Positions 49,116 to 57,909 of a DNA stretch of 64,000 nucleotides are shown here, one piece after another. Origin of the DNA: a virus; IMG/VR virus record IMGVR_UViG_3300017989_000071, positions 1 through 64,000 of that record; one strand, given 5' to 3'. The position numbers were made by a program, and so were the translations under genes. Within the stretch, counting starts at the first letter, position 1; every line of letters begins with the position of its first letter. The notes below the pieces were generated by a model. The model was not told the origin of the DNA. It made no database searches and worked only from the letters and a program-made list of their open reading frames with translations.

Positions 49116-51069
49116 TGAATACCTCCTGCAACTGCCCCACAACCGGATCGGGACGCTCCTCGATCAGGCCGGGGTCGGGACCGGAAACCTGCACCGTAGG
49201 AACCGCCGACGGTTTCAACGCAGCGGCGGCCTCGGGAGAATTGAGTGCGCTGAATACACAGCCACACAACGCATCGGAAACATCCTTCGATTTCGTCGGC
49301 GGATGATCCACCTTCACCTTCTTCAGGTTTCCGGTAAAGAACCGCTCCAGACTCGATAACTCATCGAGCAGCACATCGTGCTTCGGATACTCGATACGCA
49401 ATTCGAGGATCGCCTGCTTCAGCGTCTCGTAGGGGTCCATCGTCCGGTCCACGCTTTGCAGGGACGTATTAAAACCCTCCTTCGCCAACTTCTGCAACGA
49501 ATGCGCCGATTGAAAACCATCGTAGGTCACAAGTTGAATCGGCAACCCCGAGTCGCGAAGGTAGTGAATGAACTCGATGATCCGGTCGTAGTCGATCTCG
49601 GCATACTGCGTGTTTACAACCCGCGCCACGAAATCGACGTGAACCCGATAATCTCGGGTATCGTACTTATGGCCGTACTGGTCGTACCGTGTCACCGTAC
49701 TTACATCGCTTAGGCAGCAACACGCGATTCCCGCCGCATCGTTGTTCAGCGCAAGGTCCACGTGAATAAACCTCAACGACATCGGGTGGTCACGAACCGC
49801 CCACCGATCCCTCACCTTGTCCCGCAGAACGAATACCTCGTTCCGCTTGAAGTCGAGAATCAAATTATTCTTGTCGTCGTCCGTCCCGAGCAACACCGTC
49901 GGGTGAGTAAACGGATTCTGCCGAACTTCTGAAACGCACCCTTGAATCCGATCCCGCCGATAGATGTACGAATTATACCCGTAGGTCGATACCCCACCGA
50001 TGTCGCGGATCGAACCCTCCAAATCAGACTCGAACAGCGGCCACAACGACACGGGCGGGCAAATCAACTGACAGTCTTCCGGAACCGACTGCGGCTTCCG
50101 TTTGTGCATCGAAGATCGCCGCGTCTGCGAACCGACCACCACATAAAACCGCCGCTCCTTCTTCAAGTCCTCCCGCACATCCCACAGCGAATAATCACTG
50201 ACATGGACATTCGCCTCGCCCTCGTGCTCCCGGCGGTGAGTGGTCAACCACGCCGATTCATCCCTCTTCTGCGACAACAGGCATAGTAAACCTCGGGGTC
50301 CGCCCTTCCCGTGAAAGCGCGAAACGATCCTGCCGCGCACCTCCTTGTAGGTCTCCTGAATCACCGGACCGGCGGCTCCCATCTTCGAGAAATTGGCCTC
50401 GTCCAACAGCCCCCCGTACACCGCCTGACCCAGCGCATGTGTCGCCGTACTCCCGACGGTGAAAACCAGATTCTTCGGAAGCTTTCCGTACCTCGCGTTC
50501 GGATGTCGTGTCATAATCCGCTTGAAGTACCGAGACCGCTGCATCGTCTCGCGTATCCGATGAAACGCCACCGAATCGGACAGGCGAATCGTGATATTGA
50601 AAAGTATAATTGCGATCTGGGTGTCCGGAGTAAGACCGAACATGTGCTGAGGATTGCGGATCATCGTCAGAGAATAGATTTTGTAGAGCTGCGCCACCAC
50701 CGCCGCCGTGGTCTTCCCGGTTCCAATCGCACCCTCGATGATCCACTCGCGGATGTCGTTCGCCGGGTCGCACACGTAGCGCAGCTCATCTCGCCAGATC
50801 GGCCAGATGTCGTCACGCATCCCCATATAATCGTCGCTCTCGATAAAAGTGTCGATGTCAACCGGCTTCGTTTCGTAGTCCTCCTCCCACGTGCTCGCCA
50901 GTAAGGGAGAATGCGCCTTCTCCTTCAACTCTTGTATGATATTGAGGATCAACTCACGCTCGGGGCGGGAGTACACGTCCAACACAGCAAGGTTCCCCCG
51001 CTCCAGCTCATCCCATATCGAGCGGATTCCAAGAGCAGTGTCCGGACTGAATTGCGCAGGAGCGAACAT
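49102..51069 (-). CDS. terL: Terminase large subunit, DNA-packaging ATPase/nuclease (655 aa)
   Basis: Walker A G-A-I-G-T-G-K-T-T at 113-121, Walker B G-G-L-L-D-E-A-N at 219-226 (D223 E224), and nuclease acidic residues in H-V-D-L-A (D438), V-T-Y-D-G-F (D517) and D-V-S-D (D596, D599). It cuts the concatemer and pumps DNA into the prohead. Full length for the family. Its neighbours are a Lys-tailed protein and the sigma-like gene, so packaging is placed with replication, away from the left virion genes. Confidence 0.9.
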   Translation of the reverse strand: MFAPAQFSPDTALGIRSIWDELERGNLAVLDVYSRPERELILNIIQELKEKAHSPLLASTWEEDYETKPVDIDTFIESDDYMGMRDDIWPIWRDELRYVCDPANDIREWIIEGAIGTGKTTAAVVAQLYKIYSLTMIRNPQHMFGLTPDTQIAIILFNITIRLSDSVAFHRIRETMQRSRYFKRIMTRHPNARYGKLPKNLVFTVGSTATHALGQAVYGGLLDEANFSKMGAAGPVIQETYKEVRGRIVSRFHGKGGPRGLLCLLSQKRDESAWLTTHRREHEGEANVHVSDYSLWDVREDLKKERRFYVVVGSQTRRSSMHKRKPQSVPEDCQLICPPVSLWPLFESDLEGSIRDIGGVSTYGYNSYIYRRDRIQGCVSEVRQNPFTHPTVLLGTDDDKNNLILDFKRNEVFVLRDKVRDRWAVRDHPMSLRFIHVDLALNNDAAGIACCCLSDVSTVTRYDQYGHKYDTRDYRVHVDFVARVVNTQYAEIDYDRIIEFIHYLRDSGLPIQLVTYDGFQSAHSLQKLAKEGFNTSLQSVDRTMDPYETLKQAILELRIEYPKHDVLLDELSSLERFFTGNLKKVKVDHPPTKSKDVSDALCGCVFSALNSPEAAAALKPSAVPTVQVSGPDPGLIEERPDPVVGQLQEVFSGQN

Positions 51070-51737
51070 TATTTACTCTCCCTTTTCTTCTGGGGAAGAC
51101 GTTTGCGTTTATTGACCGCCTTCTTCCGCTTCGCCGCCTTCTGTTTCTTCTTCTTCTTCTTCTTCGGTGGCGTGGAAGACTGAGGGGAAACAGGTTTCGG
51201 GGCGGGTGTAACATCAACGACATCCGCCATCTCGAACAGTCTGCGAACCCGCTCTCGCCCCTGCGCCCCGAGCTCTTGCATTTTGACCAACTGATCCTGC
51301 ATGGTCCGCCCGCTAATACCCGCAGCCAACTCTCGTGGGTCGCCAAGAGCATCAGGGTTCCGCGACGCACCGTCGAGCATCTTCTGAAGATTGGCGACGC
51401 TGTTCTGGATATTCCCGTTGTACTCCTTGGCTAACATAATCAGCTCTTCGGTCGTGCTGTTCCTGATCCGTTCCTCGTCGAACAGCTCCGCCTCCACACT
51501 CATCAGCGCACGGAAGACACGAACGATTCGCTCCTGACTCACCGATCCGTAGGCCATCAGGAATGTTCGCGCCTTCTCCTCGAAGTGCGACACCGATTCG
51601 CGGATCACGGTCAATGCCAAACCCGGATCGGGGTTTTCCGCGTGCAACACCTCGACAAGCGGGGCCAGCAGGCGGTCTACCTGCTCCGTCCGCTCGTGAT
51701 AAGTCGGCGGCTTCGGTTCTTCAGGCCGACCGCGCAT
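51069..51737 (-). CDS. Helical protein with Lys-rich tail next to terL, possible small terminase (222 aa)
   Basis: ATG 51737 has TTGGAG 5 bases upstream; ATG 51752 is in frame. Helical body, then a C-terminal stretch of more than 40 residues of mainly K, R and P. It sits directly upstream of terL and overlaps it by one base. Position and DNA-binding-type tail suggest a terminase small subunit or DNA-condensing protein; no HTH is recognised. Confidence 0.5.
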   Translation of the reverse strand: MRGRPEEPKPPTYHERTEQVDRLLAPLVEVLHAENPDPGLALTVIRESVSHFEEKARTFLMAYGSVSQERIVRVFRALMSVEAELFDEERIRNSTTEELIMLAKEYNGNIQNSVANLQKMLDGASRNPDALGDPRELAAGISGRTMQDQLVKMQELGAQGRERVRRLFEMADVVDVTPAPKPVSPQSSTPPKKKKKKKQKAAKRKKAVNKRKRLPQKKRESK

Positions 51738-52803
51738 CGAACTCCAACCCATCTAAGTCGAACTCCAACCCGTCTAAGTCGATAACTCCACCCAACACCG
51801 CCGCCACATCCCGGTAGATCATCCCTAACCGCTGAGGGGTCAAGCCGTATTGCTCGGACAGAGCCTTTCGCACTTCAGGATTGTCCTCCTTAGTTAATGC
51901 AGCGAATATAAGAATATCGCGGTAAGCCTGTTGCAACTCCTCGAAGCGAGGGATCGGGAACACCGCCCCCTCGCGGCTGGTCAAGGACATCCCCCCGAAA
52001 CGGAAGAGAAAATCCGCGAACCGCTCAGTCCCGATACACTCATGGAGAAGGGGAAGAACACCGATCTTGTCGTTCAGTAGCATCAGCAGGTTCGCCCCGT
52101 CGATCCGTACTCCATCTTTCGTCACCATAGAAATCGGTCTCCCGCCCACCCCCTCAGATCGTAGATTTTCGCGCTCAGCAATACGCCACAAAATCCGGCA
52201 GTACGCCGCGATGCGGGCAGCCCCCCGAGGCGATAGTCCGTAAATCGTCTGCAACCCGTGTAGGGGACTCCACTCCCCGCCGACAATCGAGTCGAGAACA
52301 TAGAGGCACGCCTCACGTCCTTGACCTTGAAGCGCAACCCGATCCGCCGCCCTCGCCCGGATGTCCCGCGTCCGGTATTGCCGGTCCAGCTCCCGGTCAA
52401 CCTGTTCCTGACCCCCGCGCACCGCACAGTGAATCCCCTCCGAAAGCTCTTCGTGGACCTCGATCCTTGTAATTTTTGATCTCTCGCGCTCCATCGCCCC
52501 GACGATAAACTGCTCAATATAGGAAACAAACGCTGAGGGGTTAGTGGCCCTCGCCTTGGAACTACCCCTCCGCACCAGCAAAACAAACTCCGTGATCCCT
52601 GCCGAGAACAAGTCCTCCCGGTCCGCCGGGTCGTAGTACCTGTAGTCGTGGTTGACAAGATACCGAACAAAGGGCATAACCTCCATCACTAGACGGGAAA
52701 GGGCCACCGGCTTCCCGCGATTTCCTACAGCGCGATAGTCCTTGAACGCTGAAAAAATCTTGTCCCGATCAAACCGTTTCCTTACGTTCGTCGTGTCGGA
52801 CAT
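51721..52803 (-). CDS. Divergent sigma-70-like transcription factor (360 aa)
   Basis: Residues 38-108 look like sigma region 2: L-V-M-E-V-M-P-F-V-R-Y-L-V, then D-P-A-D-R-E-D-L-F-S-A-G-I-T-E-F and F-V-S-Y-I-E-Q-F-I-V-G-A. Further helical regions include R-G-A-A-R-I-A-A-Y (about 205) and L-S-E-Q-Y-G-L-T-P-Q-R-L (about 318-329, region 4-like HTH). Phage late sigma factors such as T4 gp55 are similarly divergent. The last residues repeat D-L-D-G-L-E-F twice. Confidence 0.5.
   Translation of the reverse strand: MSDTTNVRKRFDRDKIFSAFKDYRAVGNRGKPVALSRLVMEVMPFVRYLVNHDYRYYDPADREDLFSAGITEFVLLVRRGSSKARATNPSAFVSYIEQFIVGAMERERSKITRIEVHEELSEGIHCAVRGGQEQVDRELDRQYRTRDIRARAADRVALQGQGREACLYVLDSIVGGEWSPLHGLQTIYGLSPRGAARIAAYCRILWRIAERENLRSEGVGGRPISMVTKDGVRIDGANLLMLLNDKIGVLPLLHECIGTERFADFLFRFGGMSLTSREGAVFPIPRFEELQQAYRDILIFAALTKEDNPEVRKALSEQYGLTPQRLGMIYRDVAAVLGGVIDLDGLEFDLDGLEFDARSA
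51739..51780 (-). repeat. 21-bp tandem duplication at a gene junction
   Basis: Two copies of a 21-bp unit (51739-51759 and 51760-51780) differing at one base. They encode D-L-D-G-L-E-F twice and each carries a GGAG ribosome site for the following gene. Confidence 0.85.
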
Positions 52804-53306
52804 GCTGCCTCACATTCTTCCATGAATGAGTCCAGCGGGATACGATCTCCGGTCGTGTCAAGAATGCCTGCTTCCATGCTGGCCTCTTCGATCACGACAT
52901 GAATCAGAAACCCGTCTCCCGACCCGCGTGGTCGTACTCTCTTGTAGGGATGAAACTCCAGAACCTCGGAGTCGTCAGATTGAATATATCCGAGGATCGA
53001 GTCCTCGGTCAACTTAATGAAATTCGACAAGTCCTCCTTCCGGAGCCTGCCGTTTTTGTAGAACATCGCGTGTTGGGGAAGCCAGAAGATGTAGGTCACA
53101 CAGTAGAAGGGGAAATGGGGGCGGTCGAGCTTGCGGAGCGAATCTTCGACCCACATCGCCTGCTCGACCGCCTTCGAGAAACCAGATGCCGCTTTCGACT
53201 TCCGCCGACCAACAACCTTCCCTTCCCGATCTCGTTTATCCGGGTAAGCGTTGTTGAGCGAAATCGGTCTCAACTCAAAACGATATGTCCGTCTCGTGGA
53301 ATCCAT
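52782..53306 (-). CDS. rusA: RusA-like Holliday-junction resolvase (174 aa)
   Basis: S-L-N-N-A-Y-P near residue 16-22, E-D-L-S-N-F-I-K-L-T-E-D-S-I (about 91-104) and I-Q-S-D-D-S-E-V (about 108-115) are the RusA signature with its catalytic Asp residues. RusA dimers cut four-way junctions. First gene after a promoter at 53333-53362. With RuvA at 42460 it forms a possible branch-migration and resolution pair. Confidence 0.8.
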   Translation of the reverse strand: MDSTRRTYRFELRPISLNNAYPDKRDREGKVVGRRKSKAASGFSKAVEQAMWVEDSLRKLDRPHFPFYCVTYIFWLPQHAMFYKNGRLRKEDLSNFIKLTEDSILGYIQSDDSEVLEFHPYKRVRPRGSGDGFLIHVVIEEASMEAGILDTTGDRIPLDSFMEECEAACPTRRT

Positions 53307-53332
53307 TCCATTCTCCGGGTCTCCAGTCCCTA

Positions 53333-53362
53333 ATCATAATACCAAACACATACGCCAGTCAA
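53333..53362 (-). promoter_or_regulatory. Sigma70 promoter before the RusA-like gene
   Basis: TTGACT (53362-53357), 18-bp spacer, TATGAT (53338-53333) on the minus strand; TATTAT at 53341-53336 gives a 15-bp spacer alternative. The TGA in the -35 is the stop of the SbcDC-like gene. Confidence 0.7.
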
Positions 53363-56300
53363 GCCGCAAGGGCGGAAACGCCGTTCGACTTCACCACCGA
53401 AACACGATCAGGCACAAGACCACGCAGGAACGAGTGCTGCGTTACCAAAAAAACCGACAACCCTTCGTCGGCCTTCATCCGCAACACATCGGCCAATGCT
53501 TCCATCCCGGTCCGGTCGAGCTTGTCGTCGATCTCGTCGCAGACCAGAATGTTCGTTGTCAACCCGGTCGATACCCGCGCCAGCGCATTGAGAGCCAACT
53601 GGACAACCAGATCGGCCCGGCGTCGCTCCCCGGACGAACAGGCCAGATACGACTTCCCCGAAGTCAGCTCGACGGTGATCTTGTCGGTCGTCGTCTTGTC
53701 CTTCAGCTCGGTCTGCGAGTGGATCACCACCGCATCCTTCCCGATCAGCACATCCGAGTATTCGGCCAGCCGGACATTCAGGAACTCCACCGCTCCGGAA
53801 AGGAGACGCGCCCGGATACCCGTCGGAGAGAACAAACCGGCCACGATCTGCGACCGCTTCTCCTCCACCTCGGCGACCCGCTTCCGGTCCCCGGCCTTGC
53901 AACGCCGCTTATGGGCCTCTCGAACCTCCTCCTTCAGATGCTCCATCCGACTCTCAGCCGACCGGATGGACTCCCGAATCGACTGCTCCTCCTCGCCAAT
54001 CTCCGCAATCCGAGACGCACAGTCCTTCACCAGCCGCCCCAACTGATCCAAGGCAGCCTCGGCCCCGGAAACCTCCTCCATCGCCTCAGCGAGCCGATCT
54101 GACCCCTCCTCGGCGGTGTTTTCGGCATCCCTGACGGACTTATCGGCTTGCGAGATCAGTTTTTGAGCCGCTTTGACCTTCTCATCGAGGTTTTCGCGGG
54201 GTTCCACCACCTCGACCTTGATCCGGTCCTTGATGGTCTGGATCGCCTGCTCCTCCTCCTTCCACGCCGCGTTGTTCCTCGCGATCTCCTGCTCGGTGGA
54301 CTCCACGTCCCGCTTGATCCGCTCAACTTCGGCGTCGAGCTGCTCCGTGGTCTGCGGCTTCTCCGCATCCTCGGTCAACCCGGCTTCCCGATGCAGATCG
54401 TGGGCCTCGTTGAGGGGCTGAAAGCACGTCGGGCACTTCCCACCCTCGATCATCTTCCGGGCCTTCTCCTGCCGCTCGGCCAGAGCCTTGTTCGCTGTCT
54501 CGATCCGAACAACCTCCTCGCGCAGCCCATGAATCCTCAGTCGCAGATCGCCAGCCCGCTCTTGTAGATCGTTCTCTGTAACATCCAACTCCCGCTGCAC
54601 CTGCTTATGCGTCTCGATCTCCGCTTTGAGCTCTTCCTCCCGCTTGGACAGCGGACCGTATTCGAGCCTGTACTCCTCTTCCCTCTTTCGGAGATCGCTC
54701 GCCAGACCCCGCAGCCGCTCGACCTCCTTGCGATGGACCTCGGCGTGTTCCTCGCGGAGACGATTCACCTCCCCGCGTTTGGCTTCAAGCTCCTTACGGG
54801 CTTCCTCCACCCGGCCCTCGAACTCGGACCGATTGTGTTCGATGGTCTTCTTCCGTTCGGCAAGAGCTTCGACCTCCCGCCGCTTGGAATCCAAATCGCC
54901 GATCTCCTCTTCGGCGGCCTTCCACTTCTTCGTTACGCGATCCACCTCCTCATCGCGCACCTCGACCTCGGCGGAAGCAGACCCCATCTCGACCGCCGTC
55001 TTCCGCTTTCGGTCCCGCGCCAGATCGGACATTCGGTCCAGCGCGTCTAGCCCGAGGATGCTCTCGATCAGCTTCTTCCGGTCTCCATCATTCAGGTCGA
55101 TGAACCGATGCGACAGACCTTGGGTCATAATCGAAAGATGCTGTAGGGCATCGTGTGTAACCCCGAGAATCCGCAGCAGCTCGATCTGCGCATCGGCAGC
55201 CAACCGGGGAGTGATCGAATCGTCGCCGTTCTTCTCGATAGTCAAGCCGGTCTTGTAAGTCTTGTGCTTCCGGCTCCGGCGCACTAGGTAGTGATCGTCG
55301 TCGATATGAAACTCGACTTCGACCATGCAGCCCGACGCCCTCTTCGACCTCCCGTTCCGCCACCCGACATCTGCCTTAGACAACCCACGCAGCGTCCGGT
55401 CATAGAGGCACCAGAACAACGCCTCGATCAATGTGCTTTTCCCCGACCCGTTCGACATCGCACCGGGATCGTCTTGGTTCACGCCCTCGATCAGGACCAA
55501 CCCTCGGTCCCGCAAATGGAAGTAGGCTCCATCCTTGAACGACATGAAGCCCTCCATCCGCACCGAGTCGAAGCGGATATTCGAGTGCTGAACATCGCCG
55601 GTCGTGTCCTCACCGGCCTTGATAATCCCCTTGACGATCTCGACCGTTTCCTCGTCACGCCACTTCGCGTCCGTGAGGTACTGAATCGCTTCTTCCTCGA
55701 TGTTCACATCGAATCCGTACTGATCCCCCTCCTCGTCCCCCTTCTTCCGTTTGTCCTGCGAGACGCCGGGGGCGAGAATCGCCCGCTTGAACTTGGCAAG
55801 CGTTCCCTCCAGCGTTTCGATGGGATAGTTGTTATAATAATAAACCTTCACGAAGGTCCGCTTCTTGTCCTCAATCATGTCGAGGGCGTAACGCTCCTCC
55901 TCGGTCCGCACATGGACCGTCTCGTACTTCGAGTGGTGGGGACCGGGAATCCGGCGCACCTTTACCGGACCGCGCTCCTCCCACTCCACGATGTCGATCC
56001 CGCGCTCGATACCGGCGTTCTCCGAATCGGTGAAGGTGCGCGTGGTGATCGAACCGACTACCCGCGCATAGCACTCCGGCGTCGCCACCACCTGACAAGG
56101 CCGGTGGTAGTGACCGGCGAAGATGTGCTTACCGTCGGGAAACGAGTGTGGGTCGATGCCGTTGACCTCGGGAATCCCCAGATGCCGCAGCGCACCGTTG
56201 AGCGGGAGGTGCATCATCACGAGATCGTACTCGTCCGCTCGGGCGTTCGCCGCCATCACCGCCCCCTCGATGTCGTTCGTGTGGGGCATGTAGAGAATCC

Positions 56301-56679
56301 GATCCCGTATCGTCTGCGTCGGAATCACCCGATCCCGCATAAACGACAGGGTATGAATCCCCGCGTTCTCGTTGTAGACCTCGTGATTGCCGAGCAGCAG
56401 ACTGAAGTCACCGGCAGCTCCGCCCGCAACCAGCGCAACGTGCTCGCGGAAGATCATCTCCGCGACGTGCTGCGATTGCGGGTCCACGTGATCGTGGGTG
56501 TGGTAGTAGTCCCCCAACCCGATAACTAGATCGGGCTGCTCCTCGCGAATCACCTCGTGGACCCAACGGAAGATTGCCATGATCTCGTGAAGATGCGTCG
56601 TCAGCCCATCCGTTGTCGGAGACGAAAAAGCGTTATGGGGATAAATGTGGGGGTCAGCCCACAGTAATAGTTTCTTCAT
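53359..56679 (-). CDS. Single-chain Mre11/SbcD-Rad50/SbcC fusion nuclease-ATPase (1106 aa)
   Basis: Residues 1-~360 are the Mre11/SbcD (T4 gp47) part: A-D-P-H (8-11), G-L-G-D-Y-Y-H (54-60), L-L-G-N-H-E (95-100), M-M-H-L-P-L (155-160) and G-H-Y-H-R (189-193). Residues ~365-1106 are the Rad50/SbcC (gp46) part: Walker A N-G-S-G-K-S-T (410-416), long coiled coil with zinc hook C-P-T-C (749-752), signature S-S-G-E-R-R (1015-1020), Walker B I-L-V-C-D-E (1044-1049) and an H-loop V-T-Q-H (1079-1082). The complex processes DNA ends for recombination-dependent replication. In T4 and E. coli these are two genes; here they are one chain. Stop reused by a promoter. Confidence 0.9.
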   Translation of the reverse strand: MKKLLLWADPHIYPHNAFSSPTTDGLTTHLHEIMAIFRWVHEVIREEQPDLVIGLGDYYHTHDHVDPQSQHVAEMIFREHVALVAGGAAGDFSLLLGNHEVYNENAGIHTLSFMRDRVIPTQTIRDRILYMPHTNDIEGAVMAANARADEYDLVMMHLPLNGALRHLGIPEVNGIDPHSFPDGKHIFAGHYHRPCQVVATPECYARVVGSITTRTFTDSENAGIERGIDIVEWEERGPVKVRRIPGPHHSKYETVHVRTEEERYALDMIEDKKRTFVKVYYYNNYPIETLEGTLAKFKRAILAPGVSQDKRKKGDEEGDQYGFDVNIEEEAIQYLTDAKWRDEETVEIVKGIIKAGEDTTGDVQHSNIRFDSVRMEGFMSFKDGAYFHLRDRGLVLIEGVNQDDPGAMSNGSGKSTLIEALFWCLYDRTLRGLSKADVGWRNGRSKRASGCMVEVEFHIDDDHYLVRRSRKHKTYKTGLTIEKNGDDSITPRLAADAQIELLRILGVTHDALQHLSIMTQGLSHRFIDLNDGDRKKLIESILGLDALDRMSDLARDRKRKTAVEMGSASAEVEVRDEEVDRVTKKWKAAEEEIGDLDSKRREVEALAERKKTIEHNRSEFEGRVEEARKELEAKRGEVNRLREEHAEVHRKEVERLRGLASDLRKREEEYRLEYGPLSKREEELKAEIETHKQVQRELDVTENDLQERAGDLRLRIHGLREEVVRIETANKALAERQEKARKMIEGGKCPTCFQPLNEAHDLHREAGLTEDAEKPQTTEQLDAEVERIKRDVESTEQEIARNNAAWKEEEQAIQTIKDRIKVEVVEPRENLDEKVKAAQKLISQADKSVRDAENTAEEGSDRLAEAMEEVSGAEAALDQLGRLVKDCASRIAEIGEEEQSIRESIRSAESRMEHLKEEVREAHKRRCKAGDRKRVAEVEEKRSQIVAGLFSPTGIRARLLSGAVEFLNVRLAEYSDVLIGKDAVVIHSQTELKDKTTTDKITVELTSGKSYLACSSGERRRADLVVQLALNALARVSTGLTTNILVCDEIDDKLDRTGMEALADVLRMKADEGLSVFLVTQHSFLRGLVPDRVSVVKSNGVSALAA

Positions 56680-56947
56680 CGTGTGTGTCTCCTTCTACCC
56701 GAACAATCGGAACGGACGGGGGAGCATCAATCGAATACTTAACCCGCGCACCGCTTATCCGGTAGAACGTAATCCGTACAGGACCGAGCTCGATGACCGA
56801 TCCTTGAAAAAGCGTCAGGCGCATCCCGGCATAATCGACAACGACCCTCCGGTTCTCCGCGCTCAAAAACTTCAGGTAGTGCCTCCCGACCCGAACAGCG
56901 CATCCGGTCCTCCCCGTCAACCCAAGCCTACCCCGTCCGTCGTTCAT
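56654..56947 (-). CDS. Tandem CsrA-like RNA-binding protein candidate (97 aa)
   Basis: ATG 56947 overlaps the previous TGA. Residues 44-85 match CsrA: L-T-L-F-Q-G-S-V-I-E-L-G, then V-R-I-T-F-Y, V-K-Y-S-I-D-A-P-P-S-V-P-I-V-R-V-E, including the A-P-x-x-V-x-V-x-R-x-E end. Residues 10-41 (L-T-G-R-T-G-C-A-V-R-V-G ... V-V-V-D-Y-A) look like a second, more diverged unit. CsrA is a 60-aa homodimer that binds GGA sites in mRNA leaders; a single chain with two units would be a covalent dimer. Lies between exonuclease and SbcDC genes. Relation is by eye. Confidence 0.5.
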   Translation of the reverse strand: MNDGRGRLGLTGRTGCAVRVGRHYLKFLSAENRRVVVDYAGMRLTLFQGSVIELGPVRITFYRISGARVKYSIDAPPSVPIVRVEGDTHDEETITVG

Positions 56948-57861
56948 CGCCAATTCCCTCGCAAAATCCTGAACGGACCGATCCATGAAGCGAACGAATC
57001 GGAAATCTCATCCAACTCGAATCTCCGCAGAATCGGTAGCAGAGAGAGATCGACCCCGACCGACTTTCCCGCCTGAACTCGCGCCTGATACACCTCGTCG
57101 GGAGTAAACCGTTCGAGGGCGATGTCGATCAGCTTCACGTTGCGGCGGAAGATGTCTCCCTGCTCAGCAATCAGCCGAATCCGCCGGTCCTCAGACTTCG
57201 CGCAACGAGTCAGAAACCCCTCGGGGTGGTCCGCCCGAATCTCGTTGACCGCTCGGGCAGCCGTCTTCGCACCGGCACCCTTCACACCGTCAATCATATC
57301 GGACGGGTCTCCGAGAATCGCCTTGTACCAAATCAGATACTTCGGCCCCGGAACTCCGGTCCGCGTCGAGAAATCCTTCTCGGTTACCAACTCCGGCTTC
57401 ATCGGACGCCATACCGATGTCCGATCATCGACTAACTGAAGCAAGTCCTTGTCGTCGCTGACCACGATCACCTTGCCCCGCACGATGTCGCGCAGCAGGC
57501 GGATCACATCATCCCCTTCGCGGCCATCGAGGTACACCGGGCGGATTCCGAGTCGCCGGAGAATCGAGCAGCGCAGCACGGACCGCTGGAAGCTGGCCGC
57601 CTCGTACTCGGCCTGCTCCTCCTCGGTTAGCGGCGGCTTATTCTTGTAGCCGGGAAACAAGGCCAAACGGCGAGCCGAATGCCCCCGGTCGAACACCACA
57701 TAAACCTCCCGAATAGCCGGAAAACTCATCAGGAACCCATGCAGCGACCGCAGCGATCCGAGTAGCACACCCGTCTTGTAACCGTTAGAAGACAATTCCG
57801 CCAACGCCTTTACGTGCATCATTCTATACGTTAAGTAATGTCCGTCGAAGATCGCAATCAT
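56944..57861 (-). CDS. FEN/PIN-type 5'-3' exonuclease (305 aa)
   Basis: F-D-G-H-Y-L-T-Y-R (about 5-13), V-V-F-D-R-G-H-S-A-R-R (about 55-65), F-P-G-Y-K, G-R-E-G-D-D-V (about 112-118), S-D-D-K-D-L-L-Q-L (about 134-142) and D-x(3)-G-V-K-G-A-G-A-K-T-A (about 190-202, helix-hairpin-helix). Removes RNA primers and flaps in lagging-strand synthesis, like T4 RNase H. Follows the ssDNA-binding protein gene and a hairpin. Confidence 0.85.
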   Translation of the reverse strand: MIAIFDGHYLTYRMMHVKALAELSSNGYKTGVLLGSLRSLHGFLMSFPAIREVYVVFDRGHSARRLALFPGYKNKPPLTEEEQAEYEAASFQRSVLRCSILRRLGIRPVYLDGREGDDVIRLLRDIVRGKVIVVSDDKDLLQLVDDRTSVWRPMKPELVTEKDFSTRTGVPGPKYLIWYKAILGDPSDMIDGVKGAGAKTAARAVNEIRADHPEGFLTRCAKSEDRRIRLIAEQGDIFRRNVKLIDIALERFTPDEVYQARVQAGKSVGVDLSLLPILRRFELDEISDSFASWIGPFRILRGNWR

Positions 57862-57877
57862 CGTTTCATCCGTTGAT

Positions 57878-57902
57878 CCGGGGAGGGATATACCCTCCCC
57901 GG
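57878..57902 (-). terminator. 10-bp hairpin between SSB and exonuclease genes
   Basis: CCGGGGAGGG / CCCTCCCCGG with a 5-nt AT loop, directly after the SSB stop. The stem is identical to the core of the 11984-12028 hairpin. No U-tract: possible partial terminator allowing high SSB expression relative to downstream genes. Confidence 0.5.
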
Positions 57903-57909
57903 AAGCTGC

